64,000 nt of DNA from PALSA-188 sp050746185 (GCA_050746185.1 JBOGLA010000042.1:1-64000); one strand, 5' to 3'; shown: positions 35,021-43,521, numbered from the stretch's first letter. Translations and numbers: made by a program. The notes: a model not told the origin generated them from the sequence alone.

Positions 35021-36700
35021 TCATCCAACGCGACCAATTCGTTCTCTAAAGACGCTTCCCAGCGCAAGAAGAAACGCAAGCATCAGGGCGATTGCTGATC
35101 GAATGATCGAGGACCCAAGCGGTTCAGAAGGCGTTGCACGGGGAGCGGCCACCTGAACATTACCAAGCACCTCGCGGGTATAGCCGGGTTGGTCTGTGAA
35201 GAGTTGGGCATTGGCTTGCGCGGTGCTGCGCAATTGCGGAATGGCGCTAATGAAGATGCCGAGCAGAATTAAAACTGCCGCCGGCACGAACATCCCGGCA
35301 GGAGTTCCTCCCTCCCGTTTTGTCTCCGGGCGCTCGTCAATCTGCGACGCTTTATCCAGTGGTGCAGGTTTTCCCCAACCCCAGAAAATCCTGAACGTCA
35401 TGCGGAGCACGGCAGCAGACGTGATGACCTCTACAAACATAAAGATATAAATCAACCAGCCCTGGTGAAAATCTTTTGCCGCATCGGAGATCATGCTTTC
35501 TCCCAGCAGCGTCCCGAACGGTGCAATCCCCGCCAGACCGCAAGCGCCAAGAATGAATAATGCTGCTGTCGCCCACATTCCGCGACCGCGCCCGTGCAAA
35601 TGAGGTTCTCCGATCTTGTGCAGCCGATGCAGCACAATCCCCGCACTCAGGAAGAGTCCGCCTTTGATCAAGCCATGTGAGAGCAGGTAAATTACAAAAC
35701 CCGCCAGCGCCTTCGACGTCAGCAGGCCGACTCCGGCCAGCATTAATCCCGCATGCGAAATGGTCGAAAAAGCCAGAAGACGTTTGAGATGATGTTCGGC
35801 ATAGCACATGAACCCGCCAAGGAGAGCGGTGAGCGCGGCAACCGCAATAAGAATTTCACGGAGTTCCCGGGTATGGGATGACAAAGGATTTTGAAAGACT
35901 GTCCAGTAGACGCGTGCCACGGCGTAAAGGCCGAGTTCCACCATGATTCCCGAAAAAAGCACGCAAACAGGGCTGGGGGCAACGGCGTGCGCATCGGCCA
36001 GCCAGAAGTGAAAAGGCACAATGGCAGCCTTCGCCAAATAACCTGCTGAGATCAGCAGCAGCGATAGCAGCACCAGCGCGTCGGCATGATTCCCCAGCAA
36101 CTGTCCAACCTGCGCGAAATTCAGGGCCCCGGTTCGCGCATACAAAAGTGCGATTCCGATCAGAATCATGAACGCCCCGACCGTGTTCACGATGGCGAAG
36201 TTAAAGGCTCCTTGCAGCGGAGCGGGATCCAACGTCTTCAGCCCGCAGAGCGCGAATGCAGAAACACTCATCAATTCAAAAAATACAAACAGATTGAACA
36301 AGTCTCCGGTGTAACTGAACCCGCACATCGCCGCCATGAAGATGAGCATCAGCGGCTGGAAGTGATTCTCGGTATCTTCGAAGATTCTCCACGAAAAAAT
36401 CAGCGCTGCTGTGGTGAGCAGGGTAGTCAGGACCGCCAAAGATGCGCCGATGGCGTCTATGCTGAAACAGATTCCTAGTGCGACGTTGCCGGCCCGCGGC
36501 CACCAGTTTCCAAACCAATAGACCAGAGGATTAATCCAGACGCCGCGTAAGATCAGAAACGTAAAACAGAGATTTACGCTTGCGGCAGCGATCGCGACCG
36601 AGTCAGAGACACGCCGGCCAAGCCAGGTTCCGGTCAGAGCGATAAAAGCTGCGACGATTAGCGGAATAGCAACGGGTAGCGCGATCAGAGTGGTGATCAT
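35021..36700 (-). CDS. mnhD: Mrp/Mbh-type antiporter subunit D (NuoL/M/N family)
   Basis: 559-residue membrane protein with about 14 helices. It carries the proton/sodium-translocation core of the NuoN/MrpD family: FFELMSVSAFALCGLK with the essential Glu of TM5, FHFWLADAHAVAPSPVCVLFSGIMVELGLYAVAR with the Lys/His/Pro region, and LKRLLAFSTISHAGLMLAGVG with the TM8 motif. It is the only NuoL-like subunit in the operon and sits at the 3' end, 22 bp after mnhC. A Mrp complex normally also has a large MrpA; none is present. Confidence 0.9.
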   Translation of the reverse strand: MITTLIALPVAIPLIVAAFIALTGTWLGRRVSDSVAIAAASVNLCFTFLILRGVWINPLVYWFGNWWPRAGNVALGICFSIDAIGASLAVLTTLLTTAALIFSWRIFEDTENHFQPLMLIFMAAMCGFSYTGDLFNLFVFFELMSVSAFALCGLKTLDPAPLQGAFNFAIVNTVGAFMILIGIALLYARTGALNFAQVGQLLGNHADALVLLSLLLISAGYLAKAAIVPFHFWLADAHAVAPSPVCVLFSGIMVELGLYAVARVYWTVFQNPLSSHTRELREILIAVAALTALLGGFMCYAEHHLKRLLAFSTISHAGLMLAGVGLLTSKALAGFVIYLLSHGLIKGGLFLSAGIVLHRLHKIGEPHLHGRGRGMWATAALFILGACGLAGIAPFGTLLGESMISDAAKDFHQGWLIYIFMFVEVITSAAVLRMTFRIFWGWGKPAPLDKASQIDERPETKREGGTPAGMFVPAAVLILLGIFISAIPQLRSTAQANAQLFTDQPGYTREVLGNVQVAAPRATPSEPLGSSIIRSAIALMLAFLLALGSVFRERIGRVG

Positions 36701-36722
36701 CGGATCATTGGAAGTGATTCCG

Positions 36723-37073
36723 CTAACCGGTCAAAATTCTCAGTTCTTCGGGATCAACCGTGCCCGCCAACTCATTAGCTTTGACTACCATTGAGAGCAA
36801 CAGGGCCATGACCGTCGCCTCAACCACCACGTCCGTGAGCATCAGCGCCTGTACTAATGGATCAACCACCTGAGTGCCGACGGGAATATCTGCAAATACC
36901 GGAGCCGTGCCGCCAACTATGTATCCCACCGCCAACAACAGCACGTAAGTAGAAGTCTGCAGGACCGCCAGGCATACCACCTGATGCACCAGATTTCTGC
37001 TGGTCACCATTCCATAGAGGCCCCACAGGAAAATCCATGCCGCCACGAAATAAGGCAAATGACTGAGGATCAT
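36723..37073 (-). CDS. mnhC: Mrp/Mbh-type antiporter subunit C (NuoK-like)
   Basis: 116 residues with three transmembrane helices. VTSRNLVHQVVCLAVLQTSTYVLLLAVGYI and PLVQALMLTDVVVEATVMALLLSMVVKANELAGTVD match NuoK/MrpC, including the conserved Glu in VVVEATVMA. The 5' end overlaps the mnhB stop by four bases (ATGA). Confidence 0.9.
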   Translation of the reverse strand: MILSHLPYFVAAWIFLWGLYGMVTSRNLVHQVVCLAVLQTSTYVLLLAVGYIVGGTAPVFADIPVGTQVVDPLVQALMLTDVVVEATVMALLLSMVVKANELAGTVDPEELRILTG

Positions 37074-37837
37074 CCTTTTTTCCCCAATCGCTCTTCAATC
37101 ACTTCGTGAAGATAGACCTGCATCAACAGCACAAATCCTCCAGTGACTTCGATCCCTACCGAAAGACTAATAATTGCGATGCTGCCTGCGGAGAATAGAT
37201 CGCCAGTGGCGCCCAGCGGAACGATGTTGGTGAGAAAATGGGCGCCGAAGAACAGGGGGGCGACGCCGACGATCGCATATCCGGCCGCGCCGCCGCATTC
37301 TGCAATCTTAACTAATGGACTGGAAATGATTTTTTCGAACGCTTTCACGTTTCCCGACAGATACACGACGAGTGGAACCGAAGCCAGGATCACTCCTCCC
37401 TGAAAACCGCCCCCCGGAGTGAGCGCTCCATGCGTGGCGATATAGACGCCAAAGACAATCATTATTCCAGCGATTCCCTGCATGCCAACCCGAAGAGTGT
37501 CGGAAACCGGCAGGGCATCCTCCATTTTTGTGGAACGCTCTGCGGCCTCCGGTTTATTTCTTCCGCTGCGCGACGGGCGAAATATCAGGACTATTCCAAG
37601 AACTGACGCGAACAGTATGAACTCCTCGCCCAAGGTATCGAATCCACGGTAGTCATAGTTGATGGCGTTGACGACATCAGTCGCGTGCCGCTCATGAACC
37701 TCCACCTGAGTGATGGCATATCCGTAAGGCCCACGGTAATCTCCCACGGGAGGCAGATTCCGGAATCCCCAGAAAAAAATGACGGCGAGCCCGGCCGCTG
37801 AGACGAGAAATAAGGTTGTACGCTGACTTGCTTTCAT
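37070..37837 (-). CDS. mnhB: Fused MbhE-like/MnhB subunit of antiporter
   Basis: 255 residues with two parts. Residues 1-95 match the small MbhE-type/MrpA-tail segment: one helix, then VVNAINYDYRGFDTLGEEFILFASVLGIVLIF. Residues 115-255 are an MnhB domain: MQGIAGIMIVFGVYIATHGALTPGGGFQGGVILASVPLVVYLSG, and ISLSVGIEVTGGFVLLMQVYL at the end. In Mbh complexes these are separate subunits E and F, so a fusion is indicated. Four-base overlaps occur at both ends. Confidence 0.88.
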   Translation of the reverse strand: MKASQRTTLFLVSAAGLAVIFFWGFRNLPPVGDYRGPYGYAITQVEVHERHATDVVNAINYDYRGFDTLGEEFILFASVLGIVLIFRPSRSGRNKPEAAERSTKMEDALPVSDTLRVGMQGIAGIMIVFGVYIATHGALTPGGGFQGGVILASVPLVVYLSGNVKAFEKIISSPLVKIAECGGAAGYAIVGVAPLFFGAHFLTNIVPLGATGDLFSAGSIAIISLSVGIEVTGGFVLLMQVYLHEVIEERLGKKG

Positions 37838-38097
37838 TTCTTGCCCTTACGCTCCCGTCGCATGTTCTGACGGCGCATTTTGGTGAGCGCCAGCATGATC
37901 AATAGCGGCAGCATCACCGCGCCAATTGTGATCTGCGACAGGGCCACATCAGGCGCTTGAAATATGAAAAACAGCAGTCCAAATAGCAGTCCATAAAAGC
38001 TGAGGCTGACCACCTGTTCCTTCGGATCCCGACTCAACACGACACCGGGCGCGGTTACCGTTATCAGGAAAAGAATGATCCATTGCAACAGCCTCAT
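37834..38097 (-). CDS. DUF4040/MbhD-like subunit of antiporter
   Basis: 87 residues with two or three helices. LYGLLFGLLFFIFQAPDVALSQITIGAVMLPLLIMLALTKMRRQ carries the APDVALTE-like motif of the MrpA C-terminal domain and MbhD. The chain ends with a basic cytoplasmic tail. It stands in for the detached MrpA tail. It overlaps mnhG and mnhB by four bases each. Confidence 0.85.
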   Translation of the reverse strand: MRLLQWIILFLITVTAPGVVLSRDPKEQVVSLSFYGLLFGLLFFIFQAPDVALSQITIGAVMLPLLIMLALTKMRRQNMRRERKGKK

Positions 38098-38450
38098 GAT
38101 GACTTCTCTCCGGATACGATCTCATCGCCGGCCTTGATGGGCACCTCTTCTCCTTCCCGCGGGTCCCAGTCCTTGACCTCCGCGATTCGGAACGCGCGGG
38201 CAGCGGCATGCGTGACAACCGCATTCATGCCGGTCAATACGCAGGCCGCGAAGATTGCCTTAAACGATTCGGGCTTAAGACCTTGCTGGATAAAGACGGC
38301 GGCTGCAATCAAAATGGCGCTGAGCGAGGCGGGAGGCGCTATGTAGTGCATTCGCTGATAAGGGTCCTGCATGCGCAGCATCCCCAAAACAGATACGAGG
38401 GTAATCAGCACGCCGGCCGACAAAAGAACTTCAATTGAAATTGTCTTCAT
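38094..38450 (-). CDS. mnhG: Mrp/Mbh-type antiporter subunit G
   Basis: 118 residues from the ATG at 38450, which overlaps the mnhF stop (TGATG). Three helices with the MnhG signature VLITLVSVLGMLRMQDPYQRMHYIAPPASLSAILI, then MNAVVTHAAARAF. The last 25 residues are acidic and cytoplasmic (EVKDWDPREGEEVPIKAGDE). A longer in-frame frame runs through mnhF and is an artefact. Confidence 0.9.
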   Translation of the reverse strand: MKTISIEVLLSAGVLITLVSVLGMLRMQDPYQRMHYIAPPASLSAILIAAAVFIQQGLKPESFKAIFAACVLTGMNAVVTHAAARAFRIAEVKDWDPREGEEVPIKAGDEIVSGEKSS

Positions 38451-38701
38451 CACAGATGCCGCGCGAAGAAGCGCGCAAACACGATCCCGCCGCCAAAAGA
38501 CATCAATGCCAGCGTGACCGCCAGGTCCATCATCGGCATGCGCTGAAAAGCCATCGTCAGCATCATCAGTAGAAGAGTAATCACCACGCCGGCCATGTAA
38601 AACGCGACCACACGGCCTCGCGCATCTCCCGTCAGGGCCATCCATGTTATCGGCAGTAGGGAAAACATCGTGATCTGGCTCGCCAATTCCCAAACGTTCA
38701 C
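38450..38701 (-). CDS. mnhF: Mrp/Mbh-type antiporter subunit F
   Basis: 83 residues, three helices. ASQITMFSLLPITWMALTGDARGRVVAFYMAGVVITLLLMMLTMAFQRMPMMDLAVTLALMSFGGGIVFARF follows the MrpF/MbhB pattern (R-x-x-x-GP...A.D...LAL..F.G...F.R). It overlaps mnhE by four bases and mnhG by one. Confidence 0.87.
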   Translation of the reverse strand: MNVWELASQITMFSLLPITWMALTGDARGRVVAFYMAGVVITLLLMMLTMAFQRMPMMDLAVTLALMSFGGGIVFARFFARHL

Positions 38702-39204
38702 GGTTGCGCTCCCAATTCCTGTGCCATCTTTGGGACTGGGCCGCGCGCAATCTGATGAAAAAGCAATTTCTGGTCGCTGGTGTTCACACCCAGCGCGATG
38801 AAGTTCGGCGTCATCGTGTCATAAGCCGTAGCCAGCACTCGCCGCGCGGTATCCGAAGCATTCCCGCATTTCCCTGCATTGAAACTCACAACCCTAAATA
38901 AAGATTTTGCGCGCTTGATGCGGAACAAATCTTTGCCGGCGACCGATGCAATCTCCCAGGTTTCTGATATCAGATACCAGGGAAGGCGCCAGAGCGATAG
39001 CAATTCGGAGATCTTCGGCGAGAAACGCGCCGGGTAACAAGAGTTGATGATGGCCAAGCCGAGACTAGCCAGCATCGCTCCGATGATGCCACTTATCATT
39101 TCGTGAAAGGCGAAGGCGCCGACAAAAATCATCCAGAAGAGATAGAAGACAGGGAAACTGCTCGCTGCCAGGAAACCAAAACTGCGTGACTTCCTCACTT
39201 CCAT
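38698..39204 (-). CDS. mnhE: Mrp/Mbh-type antiporter subunit E
   Basis: 168 residues from the ATG at 39204 (MEVRKSRSFGF). Two N-terminal helices (FPVFYLFWMIFVGAFAFHEMISGIIGAMLASLGLAII) are followed by LLSLWRLPWYLISETWEIASVAGKDLF and a cytoplasmic domain with TPNFIALGVN, as in MnhE. First gene of the seven-gene operon E-F-G-D'-(E'B)-C-D. The order is that of the antiporter half of Mbh hydrogenases. A longer in-frame start at 39324 lacks support. Confidence 0.87.
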   Translation of the reverse strand: MEVRKSRSFGFLAASSFPVFYLFWMIFVGAFAFHEMISGIIGAMLASLGLAIINSCYPARFSPKISELLSLWRLPWYLISETWEIASVAGKDLFRIKRAKSLFRVVSFNAGKCGNASDTARRVLATAYDTMTPNFIALGVNTSDQKLLFHQIARGPVPKMAQELGAQP

Positions 39205-39581
39205 GAATCCTTTCGCGGCACTCCTCTGGGCAACGCAGATCAAAGGAGACGGAAGGTTTAGAGTGTCATTTACAAAATTGGGTTGTCGGGATGAAAAATT
39301 AGGGCAATCAGCGCGCGCCCACATGTTCCATCAGGCGCTTTGCGCTGCCTGAGAGGACGCCATCTCCTAACAGTTCGGGCATAAGTGTTCGCGGAAATTT
39401 TTGCAGGGCGCGGCTTTCACCCGATCCGAAAGGCAGACCTAAGAACCTGCGGCGCGGCTGAAACAGGCTGCGGAAAAGGTCATAGGAATATTGCATTCGT
39501 AGGCAACGATCCACAATGGAATCCAGTAAGAAACAGGGAGGGCCCAATCTCATTTACAACCCAACGTTTACAATCCGGAAA
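39205..39581. other. Intergenic region between mnhE and rsmG
   Basis: 377 bp hold divergent promoters for the antiporter operon and for rsmG. A minus-strand frame of 81 codons (39308-39553) and the 5' extension of the rsmG frame cross it, but neither shows a recognisable protein pattern. Confidence 0.4.
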
Positions 39582-40220
39582 ATGGATCCTGTCCAAATCG
39601 CCGAGGCGCTTCGGCCATTTGTTGCCGGCTTATCCGGAGATCAGTTGTCCGGCATCTCAACTTATTTAGATATGTTGCTTCGCTGGAACGCGCGCACGAA
39701 CCTCACCGCCATACGCGATACGGAAACAATGGTGACGCGGCATTTTGGAGAGTCTCTCTTCGCCGCGAAAACTCTCTTTCCCAATGCGACAGAAAACTCG
39801 CATGTGATTGACGTGGGTTCGGGGGCTGGATTCCCCGGATTACCAATGAAGGTGTGGGCACCGAACATTCAGCTCACGCTCATCGAATCGAATTATAAGA
39901 AAGCGACGTTTCTACGCGAGGTCGTCCGAGCCTTGGAGTTGGACAGAATTGAGGTCTTCACTGGACGGGCGGAGGCATATGCGGGGACAGCCAACGCAGT
40001 AACCCTGCGCGCGGTCGAGCGTTTTGAAACTGTGCTGCAAACGGCGGCAAAACTCGTTCAGCCGAAGGGTGTTATCTGCCTGCTAATCACCGCGTCTCAA
40101 TATGAGACTGCCACGTCGCGGCCGGGCTTTAGTTGGCAGGATCCGATTGCGCTTCCGCAGTCTGAGAGTAGAATCCTACTTGTTGGAACCAGTAACCAAG
40201 AGCTTAAAGAGCCAAAATAG
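39582..40220 (+). CDS. rsmG: 16S rRNA (guanine(527)-N7)-methyltransferase RsmG
   Basis: 212 residues from the ATG at 39582 (MDPVQIAEAL); an upstream in-frame ATG adds 22 atypical residues. RsmG hallmarks are LLRWNARTNLTAIRDTETMVTRHFGESL, the SAM-binding HVIDVGSGAGFPGLPMKVWAP, and LIESNYKKATFLREVVRALEL. It methylates G527 of 16S rRNA. It lies upstream of parA and parB, the arrangement found near many bacterial origins (gidB-parA-parB). A TCTCAATATGAGA dyad occurs inside it at 40099-40111. Confidence 0.93.
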   Translation: MDPVQIAEALRPFVAGLSGDQLSGISTYLDMLLRWNARTNLTAIRDTETMVTRHFGESLFAAKTLFPNATENSHVIDVGSGAGFPGLPMKVWAPNIQLTLIESNYKKATFLREVVRALELDRIEVFTGRAEAYAGTANAVTLRAVERFETVLQTAAKLVQPKGVICLLITASQYETATSRPGFSWQDPIALPQSESRILLVGTSNQELKEPK

Positions 40221-40317
40221 TTAATAAGTGGAGCGTAGCGGCAATAAAATGCCGCACAACTTACATAGGAGGTGCCACCCTTATCAAAAAGTGGTCCAAC
40301 GATGCAACGAGGCAAAA

Positions 40318-40333
40318 TGTTCCACGTGGAACA
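40318..40333. promoter_or_regulatory. parS site 1
   Basis: TGTTCCACGTGGAACA, the 16-bp centromere palindrome bound by chromosomal ParB. The dyad extends outward to 24 bp (40314-40337, AAAA...TTTT). Confidence 0.93.
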
Positions 40334-40439
40334 TTTTGAAATTGGCAAAATTATTTGTTCCGGATGAGCCGTCGAACGATTTGCCAGCTTTCAGCCTCCT
40401 GCTAAAACTCCTGCTAAAATTTCCTTCACTTTTCCAAGA

Positions 40440-40455
40440 TGTTCCACGTGGAACA
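40440..40455. promoter_or_regulatory. parS site 2
   Basis: A second perfect TGTTCCACGTGGAACA, 122 bp after the first and 112 bp before the parA start. Confidence 0.93.
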
Positions 40456-40566
40456 TTCTTATGAAACCACCATGTCCCAATTATTCTCGCTGCACCAAAA
40501 TGCGGCATTGCCAACGCGGCTTTAATTCGCTTATGGTGATCTTAACTCTGGATTCTCCTAAAATTC

Positions 40567-41433
40567 ATGGGACGCGTCATCGCTGTCGCCAATCAGAAGG
40601 GCGGAGTCGGTAAAACCACAACCGCCATAAACCTCGCTTCCTCCCTTGCTGCCTCGGATGTAAAGACCCTGCTGATTGATTGCGACCCTCAGGCCAATGC
40701 GACCAGCGGCTTAGGATTAGCCAAGGATCCGGACCGCCTGAGCACGTACCACCTTCTGATGTCCGAGGCATCGGCCGACCAGGCTATCCATAGGACCGAA
40801 CTGAAGCAGCTCTTCCTGCTTCCCGGCCATAAAAATCTCATCGGGGCAAATCTTGAACTGGTCGAGGCTGAAGGCCGTGAGTTTCGCTTGCGAAACGCTA
40901 TCCAGCCTTTGCGAGAGCAGTTCGAGTTCATTGTGATGGATTGTCCGCCCGCGCTCGATCTTCTTACTCTCAACGCCCTCACGGCTGCGGATTCGGTGTT
41001 GATTCCGATGCAGGCAGAATATTTTGCCCTGGAAGGCGTTTCAGAGCTTTTGGATACCGTTGAGCGCATTCGCGCCAGCTTCAATCCAAACCTTGTGATC
41101 GAAGGCGTGGTCCTGACCATGTTTGATGATCGTACGAACCTGGCGCAGCAGGTAACCGATGAACTGAAGAAATTCTTTGGCGACAAACTCTGCAAGACCA
41201 CAATTCCTCGAAATGTCCGGCTCGCGGAAGCGCCAAGCCACGGCAAGCCAGTGCTTCTTTACGACGTAAAGTCGAGAGGGGCGGAAAGCTACATCGAGCT
41301 GGCGACAGAGATTCTTTCACATTACGGGGCTGCACGAGATGAAGAGGAAGAGAAACAAGTGGTTAACGCTCCGCGCTGGAAGCGATGGCGGGAGAGAAAC
41401 AAGCTGATCACGATCAATATAGCCGATTTATAG
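40567..41433 (+). CDS. parA: Chromosome-partitioning ATPase ParA (Soj)
   Basis: 288 residues. Deviant Walker A KGGVGKTT with the signature Lys (VANQKGGVGKTTTAINLA), switch I DCDPQANATSGLG, and Walker B FIVMDCPPALDLLTLNAL are all present. It binds DNA non-specifically as an ATP dimer and is stimulated by ParB to move origins apart. The C-terminal extension of about 35 residues (DEEEEKQVVNAPRWKRWRERNK) is longer than in classical Soj. parB follows at 57 bp, with a parS site between. Confidence 0.95.
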   Translation: MGRVIAVANQKGGVGKTTTAINLASSLAASDVKTLLIDCDPQANATSGLGLAKDPDRLSTYHLLMSEASADQAIHRTELKQLFLLPGHKNLIGANLELVEAEGREFRLRNAIQPLREQFEFIVMDCPPALDLLTLNALTAADSVLIPMQAEYFALEGVSELLDTVERIRASFNPNLVIEGVVLTMFDDRTNLAQQVTDELKKFFGDKLCKTTIPRNVRLAEAPSHGKPVLLYDVKSRGAESYIELATEILSHYGAARDEEEEKQVVNAPRWKRWRERNKLITINIADL

Positions 41434-41461
41434 AGGTGCGGCGAAAAGACAAAATCAAAAG

Positions 41462-41477
41462 TGTTCCACGTGGAACA
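41462..41477. promoter_or_regulatory. parS site 3 in parA-parB gap
   Basis: A perfect TGTTCCACGTGGAACA lies 13 bp upstream of the parB ATG. A GTG one base before it would add a parS-encoded FHVEH peptide to ParB; the ATG at 41491 with GGAG upstream is preferred. Confidence 0.93.
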
Positions 41478-41490
41478 TTCTGGAGATGGA

Positions 41491-42522
41491 ATGACGATAG
41501 CGGAAAAGATAACGTCAACCGAAGAAAAGCCTTCCGAGCAGGCGGCGGAAAAGAGTGTGGATAAAAGACGAGCCTTGGGGCGCGGCCTGGATTCTTTGCT
41601 GCCGGGAAGGCCGCGGGTAGTTTCACCGGCCGTTCCGGCGGTCATTTCCGAAAATCGAGGACCCGCCGAAGCGGAGCACAGCGCGGTGCTTCGCGAGCTC
41701 CAGGCCGCGCGTGCGCCCTCCAATGACGAAGTGCAGCTGATTCCGCTGGACAAAATAGATCCAAATCCATACCAGACGCGGCAAAACTTCGATCAGGAGG
41801 CGCTGGCGGAACTCGCGCAATCCATTCGAAACGCCGGACTGCTTCAACCCATCGTGGTTCGGCCCGGACATGATGGGAGATATGTTTTGGTTCTGGGCGA
41901 ACGAAGATGCCGGGCTTCGAAGATGGCCCAGAAGAAGACCATCCCGGCGATTGTGCGCACGGTATCCGATCAGCACGCGGCCGAAATGACGGTCGTGGAA
42001 AATCTGATGCGCCAGGATATTAATTGCCTGGAGCAGGCGAATGCATTTTACCGCTTGAGCCGGGATTTTGGATTGACGCAGGAGCAGATCGGCCAGCGCA
42101 TCGGCGTGTCTCGCGAGTCGGTGGCAAACTATCTGCGCGTACTCCGGCTGCCGCAGTCGGTCCAAGACCAGATGGCGGAAGGAAAGCTGGGATTCAGCGA
42201 GGCGCGAATTCTGCTTCAGCTCACCGATCCGGAACAGATTGAGTCCATCGCGCAGAACGCTGCCGACAGAGGATTTTCTGTATCGCTGCTCCAGCAATTG
42301 GTGGACAATGCGAAACTCCTGAACGAAGGAATAGAGCCGCCGCCGCTGGTGCCGCGGATCGCGGATCCCAATGTGCGCGCGGCTCAATCCGAATTGGAGA
42401 GACTACTGGGAGTGCGAGTGAGAATCAACGACCGCAAAGGGCGAGGAAAGATCATTATCGAGTACAACAGTCTCAGCGATTTTGATCGCGTGGTCGAGAT
42501 GCTGAAGGGAAGCGAGGGGTAG
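41491..42522 (+). CDS. parB: Chromosome-partitioning CTPase/DNA-binding protein ParB (Spo0J)
   Basis: 343 residues from the ATG at 41491, which has GGAG 5 bp upstream. The N-terminal region carries LGRGLDSLLPG, the ParA-stimulating motif. The CTP-binding domain has PNPYQTRQNFDQEALAELAQSIRNAGLLQPIVV and LGERRCRASKMAQ (box GERR). A helix-turn-helix (LTQEQIGQRIGVSRESVANYLRVLRLP) reads parS. A C-terminal dimerisation region follows. It loads on the three parS sites here and slides to form the partition complex. Confidence 0.95.
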   Translation: MTIAEKITSTEEKPSEQAAEKSVDKRRALGRGLDSLLPGRPRVVSPAVPAVISENRGPAEAEHSAVLRELQAARAPSNDEVQLIPLDKIDPNPYQTRQNFDQEALAELAQSIRNAGLLQPIVVRPGHDGRYVLVLGERRCRASKMAQKKTIPAIVRTVSDQHAAEMTVVENLMRQDINCLEQANAFYRLSRDFGLTQEQIGQRIGVSRESVANYLRVLRLPQSVQDQMAEGKLGFSEARILLQLTDPEQIESIAQNAADRGFSVSLLQQLVDNAKLLNEGIEPPPLVPRIADPNVRAAQSELERLLGVRVRINDRKGRGKIIIEYNSLSDFDRVVEMLKGSEG

Positions 42523-42562
42523 ATTTCAGTTCTCAGATTTCAGTTCTCAGATTTCAGTTCTC
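42521..42562. repeat. Three exact 14-bp tandem repeats after parB
   Basis: AGATTTCAGTTCTC repeated at 42521-42534, 42535-42548 and 42549-42562, with a broken fourth unit. No gene is in the 182 bp between parB and the next CDS. It is too regular in spacing and too short for CRISPR. Confidence 0.85.
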
Positions 42563-42704
42563 AGATTGGAGATTTGCGGCGTTCGGAATCAAATTCAAAT
42601 ACGAATCAAGTTTGTAAACGTGGCACGAATCGTGACAAATTCAATTTGGATTGGTTGGCGAGTGTTCGTTTTAACCTTACTTTCAAGCCACAAGTGGGAA
42701 GACG

Positions 42705-43001
42705 ATGGCGATTGAGGGAAAAATTCTGCAGTCGGTCGCGATGCAGCTCATGAATGAAGACTCCGTCCTGCTCGACAATCAGAAGCTGCGGATCAAACGT
42801 GTAGGCAGTGGCCGATTTCGCACAGTTCAGTTTGAGTTGAATGGACGCAAGTTTGAAGCCATCGAACAGAACCGGAACAAACCCAGCCGATGGGGACAAC
42901 TCGCGCGCGAAAAGCACCAGGTGGTGCAGTTCCGGGATGTTGAGACGCACAAGTACGTGGCGGTTTCGGTGGACGGTGAGATCACCGAATATGGACGGTG
43001 A
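42705..43001 (+). CDS. Hypothetical protein, 98 aa
   Basis: A small soluble protein rich in beta strands (DNQKLRIKRVGSGRFRTVQFELNGRKFEAIEQN; QVVQFRDVETHKYVAVSVDGEITEYG). Many basic residues suggest nucleic-acid contact. No family recognised. The start MAIEGKILQSV is the only good one. It follows parB by 182 bp with a repeat between. Confidence 0.65.
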   Translation: MAIEGKILQSVAMQLMNEDSVLLDNQKLRIKRVGSGRFRTVQFELNGRKFEAIEQNRNKPSRWGQLAREKHQVVQFRDVETHKYVAVSVDGEITEYGR

Positions 43002-43026
43002 TCACGAGGACGAGTAGCGAATCGAG

Positions 43027-43521
43027 TCAGGGTTCTTTGAGGTCGGTGAAGGCGCCTACTTTTCCCATGTACATGCGAATGCTGCAATCCTTCGGCGCCA
43101 TGTGGGCGAAGGAGACCTGTAGTTCCTTTTCGGCCTGATCAATTTCTCCCGTTTCCATGGATGCGTGAGCCAGATCTTGACTGGCATCGTATTTGCTCCC
43201 CGGCTTGACGTTCTTGTTGATGATCAACGTCCAGTCTTTTTTATCCGGAATCGTGTAGACCGAGTATGCGCCAGGCTCAATGGTCGAGCTGCCGACCACT
43301 AGAGGGGCCGAGGTGAAAAGAATCATTGGCGAGCCGCCTGGCTCCCATACTTTTCCGTTGTGAAAGTCTTCTCCCTTTCCAGGGTTGTACTCGATGCTGA
43401 CCTGTTTGCCGTCGTCAAAGTTGCATTCGGCCGTGACAGATTGTGGTTGCGCGTTATGTTGCGCGACGAGCGGACCGGAGAAGGCCAGAAGTCCGAGCAG
43501 GCACGAAGTTAGCAGGCGCAT
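43027..43521 (-). CDS. Secreted DUF2911 protein
   Basis: 164 residues with a signal peptide (LTSCLLGLLAFSGPLVAQ). The DUF2911 body contains VSIEYNPGKGEDFHNGKVWEPGGSPMILFTSAPLVVGSSTIEPGAYSVYTIPDKKDWTLIINKNV, the family's typical sequence of a beta sandwich with the GxYsl.tiP...W.li.n pattern. Its role is unknown; members are periplasmic or extracellular. No partner gene nearby. Confidence 0.85.
   Translation of the reverse strand: MRLLTSCLLGLLAFSGPLVAQHNAQPQSVTAECNFDDGKQVSIEYNPGKGEDFHNGKVWEPGGSPMILFTSAPLVVGSSTIEPGAYSVYTIPDKKDWTLIINKNVKPGSKYDASQDLAHASMETGEIDQAEKELQVSFAHMAPKDCSIRMYMGKVGAFTDLKEP

Larger units (their letters stand above)
40221..40566. promoter_or_regulatory. parS-bearing leader of parA
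   Basis: 346 bp with no gene. It contains two perfect parS sites 122 bp apart (listed separately) and presumably the parAB promoter. ParB loading here would place the promoter inside the ParB-covered zone, so autoregulation is likely. Confidence 0.6.

Noticed and set aside
39308..39553. 81-codon minus-strand frame between mnhE and rsmG
   Set aside because: No ribosome site or recognisable protein pattern; it lies where promoters are expected.
42521..42562. Tandem 14-bp repeats considered as CRISPR
   Set aside because: Units are contiguous with no spacers and only three in number; no cas gene nearby.
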